The notes under the pieces were generated by a model. The model had not been told where the DNA came from and ran no database searches. It saw nothing but the letters and a program-made list of their open reading frames with translations. From Neisseria bergeri (GTDB taxonomy: Bacteria > Pseudomonadota > Gammaproteobacteria > Burkholderiales > Neisseriaceae), in the NCBI GenBank assembly GCA_003044455.1, contig POWY01000015.1:1-39843 (forward strand): a stretch of DNA of 39,843 nt, given 5' to 3'. Both the position numbers and the translations under genes were made by a program. Shown here in pieces: positions 35,578-39,843 of this stretch (its first letter is position 1; the number at the start of each line of letters is the position of its first letter).

Positions 35578-35590
35578 TGCTTTTTAACAA
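35578..35590 (+). promoter_or_regulatory. BoxA-like motif, degenerate copy
   Basis: TGCTTTTTAACAA differs from BoxA by one base (C to T at position 5). It sits 5 nt after the hairpin, as in the other leaders. Confidence 0.4.
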
Positions 35591-35673
35591 TCTTATTAGC
35601 AGTTAACATAGAAGTTGTCTGAAAACCAACTTTCAGACGACCTCTGCCAAATTGCTACGACGGCTACGGCGAT

Positions 35674-36414
35674 TTGACCCTAGCCTATTTCCACAACGAC
35701 CAAATCGGCATACCGAGGGAGATGACCGACATCCACGGCAATCTCTTATGGTACGGCGAATACACCGCCTGGGGCCGTCTGAAAAAAGATGAACGCGTCT
35801 ATCGGAACGCGCATCAGCCGTTCAGACTTCAGAATCAGTACTTCGACAGCGAGACGGGACTGCATTACAACCTGATGCGCTATTACGAGGCGGAGACAGG
35901 GCGGTTTGTGAATCAGGACCCGATTGGGTTGGCAGGAGGGGAGCATTTGTATGGGTTTGCACCTAATGCTCTAGCCTGGGTCGATCCATTAGGTTTATAT
36001 GGTTATTACGAACTCTATAAAAATGGTAAATTAGTTTATCGTGGGATTACGGAACGTAAAGTCTTCGAACGAATAATGGAACATGCCGCTGACTGCAAAG
36101 ATTTTGATGATGCCCGATACATTGAAGGCCTAAAAAACTATCGAGCTGCGCGAGATACGGAAGGTTCGGGTTTGTTGCATGACTGGAAAGATGGAAATAG
36201 AGATATGCTGAACAAAAAGCGCAGGATAGTTGAAGGCTACTATCATAGTTATCACGAAGATAAATTTGTCAATAATAAAGACAAGGATGGAAGAACGTTG
36301 TTAACAAAAGAACAAATAAGCGACAGAATGAAAAATGCAACTTCACTAACCCGATCTGAAAAAAACAGGGTTAAAAAGAAACTCGGGAAATGTCCCAAGC
36401 AGAACTGTAAATAA
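35674..36414 (+). CDS. Orphan rhs cassette E with divergent GIY-YIG-like nuclease tip
   Basis: The frame starts at a TTG (35674) with no ribosome binding site. Its 5' end is a mosaic of three core pieces (see findings). The core ends [17 protein letters not shown] then DPLGL. The tip begins [18 protein letters not shown], followed by [10 protein letters not shown] and a late GLLHDW, and ends Lys-rich. This resembles GIY-YIG/URI-type nucleases, with YEL and YRGIT in place of the usual motif. The family is less certain than for cassette A. An immunity-like gene follows after 15 nt. Confidence 0.75.
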   Translation: MTLAYFHNDQIGIPREMTDIHGNLLWYGEYTAWGRLKKDERVYRNAHQPFRLQNQYFDSETGLHYNLMRYYEAETGRFVNQDPIGLAGGEHLYGFAPNALAWVDPLGLYGYYELYKNGKLVYRGITERKVFERIMEHAADCKDFDDARYIEGLKNYRAARDTEGSGLLHDWKDGNRDMLNKKRRIVEGYYHSYHEDKFVNNKDKDGRTLLTKEQISDRMKNATSLTRSEKNRVKKKLGKCPKQNCK

Positions 36415-36429
36415 TCGAGAGGCAATACT

Positions 36430-37101
36430 ATGAAATATATCAGCAGAGAATTGGGAAAGCCTAAGCAATTCCAGAAGTTGTTGGACTATCTGACCGCATT
36501 TTTAAATGATGAAAATACAGACTCTACGCCATTGGATACAGCTGATACAATGTCTAAAATAGCCTGCTATCATCGCATGCCATCTGAATTTACAGAGAAT
36601 GTAGACTGCTTAAAATTGCTGATTAATTTTAGTAACAAGTATGCAGATGATGAAAAAGTTTTATGGCATTGTTTGCGTGCATTAGGCGAATTTGGTTTTT
36701 TATCCACTCAAGAAAAGTGTAAACTTTTATGTTTTAATTATTTGAATAAGTTTAGGAATCATGAGAGCAAAAAAATTCGGCGACGTATAGCCCTAGATTT
36801 AATAGGATCTTATCGTGAATTATTAAAAAAAGAGCCTGATTGGTTTGATTATGCAGTCTCTCTTTTAGATCTACCTCCTGCTAATGAGTCATTTTGGGAA
36901 TTTTCTATTATGCTCAATAATGAAATTAATTCGTTTGATAAAGAACAAATTTCTTTCATTATTGGAAAATATGAAAAATTTTTACAAAAAACAAAAAATG
37001 ATTTTTACAAAAAAACCTACACTCAGCTTGTAAAACTATTAAAAAAACACATTTCAGGGGAAACTGTATTAAAGCCACAAGATTTATTGAAAGATGCTTA
37101 G
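36430..37101 (+). CDS. Helical-repeat immunity protein for cassette E
   Basis: The predicted protein is 223 aa and appears all-helical with possible HEAT-like repeats (VLWHCLRALGEFGFLS, KIRRRIALDLIGSYREL). GAGAGGCAATACT precedes the ATG. It is the largest immunity gene in the array. Partner assignment is from position. No named family recognised. Confidence 0.7.
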   Translation: MKYISRELGKPKQFQKLLDYLTAFLNDENTDSTPLDTADTMSKIACYHRMPSEFTENVDCLKLLINFSNKYADDEKVLWHCLRALGEFGFLSTQEKCKLLCFNYLNKFRNHESKKIRRRIALDLIGSYRELLKKEPDWFDYAVSLLDLPPANESFWEFSIMLNNEINSFDKEQISFIIGKYEKFLQKTKNDFYKKTYTQLVKLLKKHISGETVLKPQDLLKDA

Positions 37102-37184
37102 TTAAAGTAGCAAGCCGTAGCCCGCACAAAACCTTCAGTCCCGACGTAGGGTGTGTGCGGTACGCACGCACACGATTTCTGTTT

Positions 37185-37222
37185 TTCAGACGACCTCACT
37201 ATCTTCTTTGAGGTCGTCTGAA
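37185..37222 (+). terminator. Inverted-DUS hairpin, leader copy 3
   Basis: A 14-bp perfect stem with the loop CTATCTTCTT, identical to copies 1 and 2. Confidence 0.65.
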
Positions 37223-37226
37223 CCAT

Positions 37227-38309
37227 TTGTTCTTTAACAACCTGATCTACCGCCAACTGCCCAATGGCGAAAACCAATATTACCAATACGATTTAGAAAA
37301 CCAGCTCGTCCGCGCCGAAATCAAAAAGCCCGCCGGCAATACCGAGATCTGGGAATACGCCTACGACCCGTTCGGACGCCGCCTTTCCAAAGAACGCCAA
37401 GACAAACTCGCCCGGACGAGCACCGACCCCAAACGCACCCACTTCGTCTGGGACGGCAGCCGCCTGTTGCAGGAGTACACCTACAAAGGCAGCTACACCT
37501 ATCTCTACACCGACCAAGACAGCTACGAACCGCTGGCGCAAGTCTTTGACAACGCCAAAGACGGCAAACAATACCCCGCCTATTTCCACAACGACCAAAT
37601 CGGCATGCCGCGCGAGATGACCGATATCCACGGCAATCTGTTATGGTACGGCGAATACACCGCCTGGGGCCGTCTGAAAAAGGATGAGCGGGTTTACAAA
37701 AACGCGCATCAGCCGTTCAGATTGCAGAACCAGTATTACGATGAAGAGACCGGGCTGCATTACAACCTGATGCGTTATTACGAGCCTGAGGCGGGGCGGT
37801 TTGTGAATCAGGATCCTATCTTACTATTAGGTGGGAGCAATTTGTATAGTTTTGCTTCCAATACAAATGCTTGGTTTGATCCATTGGGTTTGAAGAAAAA
37901 ACGGAATAAGAAGCCTAGAAGAATTATTCCATATGATGACATTATGGATGATGTTGATAAGTGGTCACTTGTTCCTGTTAGCCAAAGACAAAAATGTTTG
38001 ATTAAGGATAAACTACCTAGTGCAAAACAAAGAAGCGTCCAACAAAATCGCATGATGCGTAAAGACTTTTCTCGAAGAGAAAAAAGCTTAATACGAGAGT
38101 GGGAACGTGAAACAGGGCATACATGGCCTGCAGGAGCTACTCCTCATCATATAATTCCACTTAAAAATGGTGGTTCAAATACATGGTGGAATCTAACTCC
38201 TGTGAAACACCCTCATACTGGAACTATACACGGTACTGGGTCTGCCCTACGAACACATTTGCCATATAGCACCCCAACAGGAATAATTAATCAGATTGTT
38301 CCTAGATAA
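37227..38309 (+). CDS. Orphan rhs cassette F with HNH nuclease tip
   Basis: The 360-codon frame starts at a TTG inside the BoxA-like motif and reads into the core at the same base as cassette C. No ribosome binding site is visible. The core end is altered: DPILLLGGSNLYSFASN instead of the usual DPIGLLGG and APN, then DPLGL. The tip has GHTWPAGATPHHIIPLKNGG, WWNLTPVKHPHTGTIHGTGS, an HNH arrangement. The changed core end may impair autoproteolysis or shell closure. The immunity gene follows after 32 nt. Confidence 0.85.
   Translation: MFFNNLIYRQLPNGENQYYQYDLENQLVRAEIKKPAGNTEIWEYAYDPFGRRLSKERQDKLARTSTDPKRTHFVWDGSRLLQEYTYKGSYTYLYTDQDSYEPLAQVFDNAKDGKQYPAYFHNDQIGMPREMTDIHGNLLWYGEYTAWGRLKKDERVYKNAHQPFRLQNQYYDEETGLHYNLMRYYEPEAGRFVNQDPILLLGGSNLYSFASNTNAWFDPLGLKKKRNKKPRRIIPYDDIMDDVDKWSLVPVSQRQKCLIKDKLPSAKQRSVQQNRMMRKDFSRREKSLIREWERETGHTWPAGATPHHIIPLKNGGSNTWWNLTPVKHPHTGTIHGTGSALRTHLPYSTPTGIINQIVPR
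37228..37240 (+). promoter_or_regulatory. BoxA-like antitermination motif
   Basis: TGTTCTTTAACAA, identical to the copy at 30078-30090, directly precedes the rhs core join of cassette F. Confidence 0.5.
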
Positions 38310-38341
38310 TAGATATAAAATTGAATGAAGGATATTAATTT

Positions 38342-38842
38342 ATGGATAATTTCAAAAAAATTCTTGTGGATATACAAGATTTAATCAAATCTAGTAATGG
38401 AAACTTAATTAATTATGGAAAATCAAATTTTATTTTTAAAAAAAGATATGATGTTTCTTTAAATGAGATAAATGATTTTGAAAAAAAATATAAAGTCAAA
38501 TTCCCTAATATATATAGAGAATTTCTTCTAACAGTAGGATCTTGTACTTTGTTTCAAGATGAGTTACTACCTGGATTCGATTTTTTAGCTCCTAACGAAC
38601 TTTATGATTGGTCACAACAAGTTTTTGAAGGAACTGATTGTAATTTATTCCCTAATATCTTAATTACAATTTCCATTCCAAGAACTGGCGAGCAAGCTGG
38701 TTTCCTTCTTACAAAAGAAAATGAAAATTTTGGTGTTTTCTTTCCTGATATTCCTCCTGAAGAGTGGGAAGAGAATACTGAATTTGAAAAATTTGAAGAC
38801 TGGCTAGAAAACTTGATGAAAGAAAAACTAGAGGAAATTTAA
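38342..38842 (+). CDS. SMI1/KNR4 (SUKH) family immunity protein for cassette F
   Basis: The predicted protein is 166 aa. The segment INDFEKKYKVKFPNIYREFL followed by TVGSC is the SUKH/SMI1-KNR4 signature, a common nuclease-toxin immunity family. GAAGGATATTAATTT precedes the ATG. It pairs naturally with the HNH tip of cassette F. The family assignment is fairly firm. Confidence 0.82.
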   Translation: MDNFKKILVDIQDLIKSSNGNLINYGKSNFIFKKRYDVSLNEINDFEKKYKVKFPNIYREFLLTVGSCTLFQDELLPGFDFLAPNELYDWSQQVFEGTDCNLFPNILITISIPRTGEQAGFLLTKENENFGVFFPDIPPEEWEENTEFEKFEDWLENLMKEKLEEI

Positions 38843-38905
38843 AAAATTTTGAATAACCAATTTTAAAAATATTTATTATTTAGCAAATCTAACAAAAATA
38901 ACACC

Positions 38906-38945
38906 ATGCCGTCTGAAAACACTATCCTAAACCTTTTCAGACGGC
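38906..38945 (+). terminator. Inverted-DUS hairpin in the AG-DUS dialect
   Basis: ATGCCGTCTGAA (38906-38917) is a perfect AG-DUS. A 12-bp stem (38908-38919 with 38934-38945) encloses a 14-nt loop and is followed by CTTTCTCGTTCTTT. It replaces the AG-mucDUS hairpin used at the other cassette leaders. Confidence 0.75.
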
Positions 38946-38951
38946 CTTTCT

Positions 38952-38964
38952 CGTTCTTTAACAA
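38952..38964 (+). promoter_or_regulatory. BoxA-like motif before the last rhs fragment
   Basis: CGTTCTTTAACAA keeps the GTTCTTTAACAA portion although the hairpin before it is of a different sequence, so the motif is conserved independently of the stem. Confidence 0.45.
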
Positions 38965-38979
38965 TTCAACTTCTCACTA

Positions 38980-39558
38980 CCGTTTACGGACGCGACGGCA
39001 AAAAACTGCGCGGTTTCGCCTACCGCAACCACATCATGGTCGAACACAACCAGCCCGACGGACCGGTGTCCCGCTACGAATACGACCGTTACGACACCGA
39101 CGGCAAAGTGCTCAAAAGCAGCAACAACCTCGGCGAAGAATGGACGTTCGATTACCGCAAAGACCATACCGTCGTTACCGACGCACTGGGGCGGCCGGAA
39201 GTGTACGGTTTCGACGAAAACCGCGAACTCGTCTACCGCATCGATGCTGACGGACAACGCAGCGACAGCGAACGCGACGACTACGGCCGCATTACCGTAG
39301 AACGCGACCCGCTCGGACGCGAAACCCGCTATCTCTACGATACCGAAGGCAACGTCATCGCCATCACCGCGCCGGACGGCGGCAGCACCCAAATCGACTA
39401 CCACGAAACCCTCAACCTGCCGGTTGCCGTCAACGACCCCGCAGGCAGGATTACCGCCTACGATTACGACGGACGCGGCAACCTCATCAGCATCACCGAC
39501 CCCGCCGGTTACACCACCAGCTACGGCTACAACGCCCGATGGCTGCCCGAAACCATTA
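38980..39558 (+). pseudogene. rhs core fragment G, toxin tip lost
   Basis: This stretch aligns without gaps to 26349-26927 of the full-length rhs, with only a few substitutions (for example Leu-Ile-Ser for Leu-Val-Gly near 39482). It stops abruptly after CCCGAAACCATTA and joins antisense transposase sequence. It has no start codon with a ribosome binding site, no core end and no toxin tip, so it cannot make an effector. It still offers about 580 bp of homology for recombination. Confidence 0.88.
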
Positions 39559-39843
39559 GCCTGTTGGCGGCTTTCAACAGGTTCAAACACATCGCCTTCA
39601 GATGGCTTTGCGCACTCACTTTGAGCAGACCAAAATAGGCTGCCCGGGCATAGCGGAACTTACGGTGCAGCGTACCGAAGCTTTGTTCGACCACATAACG
39701 GGTCTTCGACAAATATCGGTTGCGTTTGGTTTGCACTTCCGTCAGCGGACGGTTGCGGCAGGCTTTGCGCATAATGCCGTCTAACAACTGATGCTCTTTC
39801 AGATGTTGCCGGTTTTCCTTACTGTCGTAGCCTTTGTCGGCAT
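39527..39843 (-). pseudogene. IS5-family transposase, C-terminal part, truncated and fused to rhs
   Basis: The minus-strand frame enters from the window edge with ADKGYDSKENRQHL, a DDE transposase motif of the IS5/DDE_Tnp_1 type, then RKACRNRPLTEVQTKRNRY, YVVEQSFGTLHRKF and LNLLKAANRL. After this the frame runs into antisense rhs sequence (MVSGSHRAL) and stops at 39527. The natural C terminus and the terminal inverted repeat are missing, so this copy is broken at least at this end. Confidence 0.85.
39559..39843 (-). mobile_element. Truncated IS5-family insertion sequence (continues outside window)
   Basis: Transposase homology begins directly after the rhs breakpoint at about 39558. No inverted repeat or target duplication is visible at the join, which argues for deletion or recombination rather than clean insertion. 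Confidence 0.75.

Larger units (their letters stand above)
35463..35590 (+). repeat. Cassette-leader repeat, copy 2
   Basis: This copy matches 29963-30090 with scattered substitutions (for example GTAGCTCGCAC and GTATGCGGTATGCACAC). It contains the hairpin at 35535-35572 and ends in a BoxA-like TGCTTTTTAACAA. Confidence 0.85.
37109..37240 (+). repeat. Cassette-leader repeat, copy 3
   Basis: This copy closely matches copy 1 but carries a 4-bp expansion in the CGCACGCACAC portion. It holds the hairpin at 37185-37222 and ends with TGTTCTTTAACAA. Confidence 0.85.

Noticed and set aside
1-39843. tRNA, rRNA, riboswitch and prophage genes
   Set aside because: I looked for cloverleaf-like sequences, rRNA segments and integrase or phage structural genes and saw none. 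The BoxA-like words are not attached to any rRNA gene in this window.

Overview
The window looks like a chromosomal region of a commensal Neisseria. The main clue is the 12-mer AGGTCGTCTGAA (the AG-mucDUS DNA uptake dialect), which recurs on both strands between and inside genes. A single copy of the meningococcal/gonococcal dialect (ATGCCGTCTGAA) sits near the right end. Protein content agrees: a type VI secretion system (T6SS), Rhs polymorphic toxins and an IS5-type transposase remnant. I cannot name the species.

Left part (1-24833, all minus strand). This is one long T6SS cluster, read from right to left: tagF (apparently frameshifted), tssA, tssB, tssC, hcp, tagJ, tssE, tssF, tssG, tssH/clpV, tssJ, tssK, tssL, tssM, vgrG, a DUF2169 adaptor gene, and an rhs gene that leaves the window at its 3' end. 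All 13 core Tss components are present. The last three genes form a spike-adaptor-effector module: the Rhs protein carries an N-terminal DUF4150 PAAR-like domain, and DUF2169 proteins are the usual loading partners of such effectors. Several gene pairs overlap or nearly abut, so most of the cluster is probably co-transcribed. A hairpin after hcp could raise Hcp relative to distal genes.

Centre (24834-25213). An AT-rich divergent control region lies between tagF and a second, plus-strand rhs gene. It has a candidate sigma70 promoter in each direction and several small palindromes.

Right part (25214-39559, plus strand). A full-length Rhs effector (1401 aa) with a predicted Ntox15-type DNase tip and its immunity gene is followed by an array of orphan rhs C-terminal cassettes. 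Each intact cassette has a 3' piece of the rhs core, a different AT-rich toxin tip and a cognate immunity gene with a good ribosome binding site. The tips look like GIY-YIG, GH-E (HNH/Endo VII), HNH, WHH-type HNH, a divergent GIY-YIG-like, and a second HNH nuclease. A last rhs core piece has lost its tip and is fused to a truncated IS5-family transposase at the right edge. The orphan rhs pieces generally lack a proper start, while the immunity genes look intact. This fits a reservoir of tips exchanged by recombination in the shared core.

The most notable signals are: (1) a motif matching the ribosomal antitermination element BoxA (TGYTCTTTAACAA) directly after an inverted-DUS hairpin at the start of most orphan cassettes; (2) a canonical -1 slippery heptamer (T TTT TTA) exactly where tagF changes frame; (3) seven heptanucleotide repeats inside one toxin tip, able to change its reading frame; and (4) a hairpin-rich dispersed repeat translated in frame inside the Rhs core.
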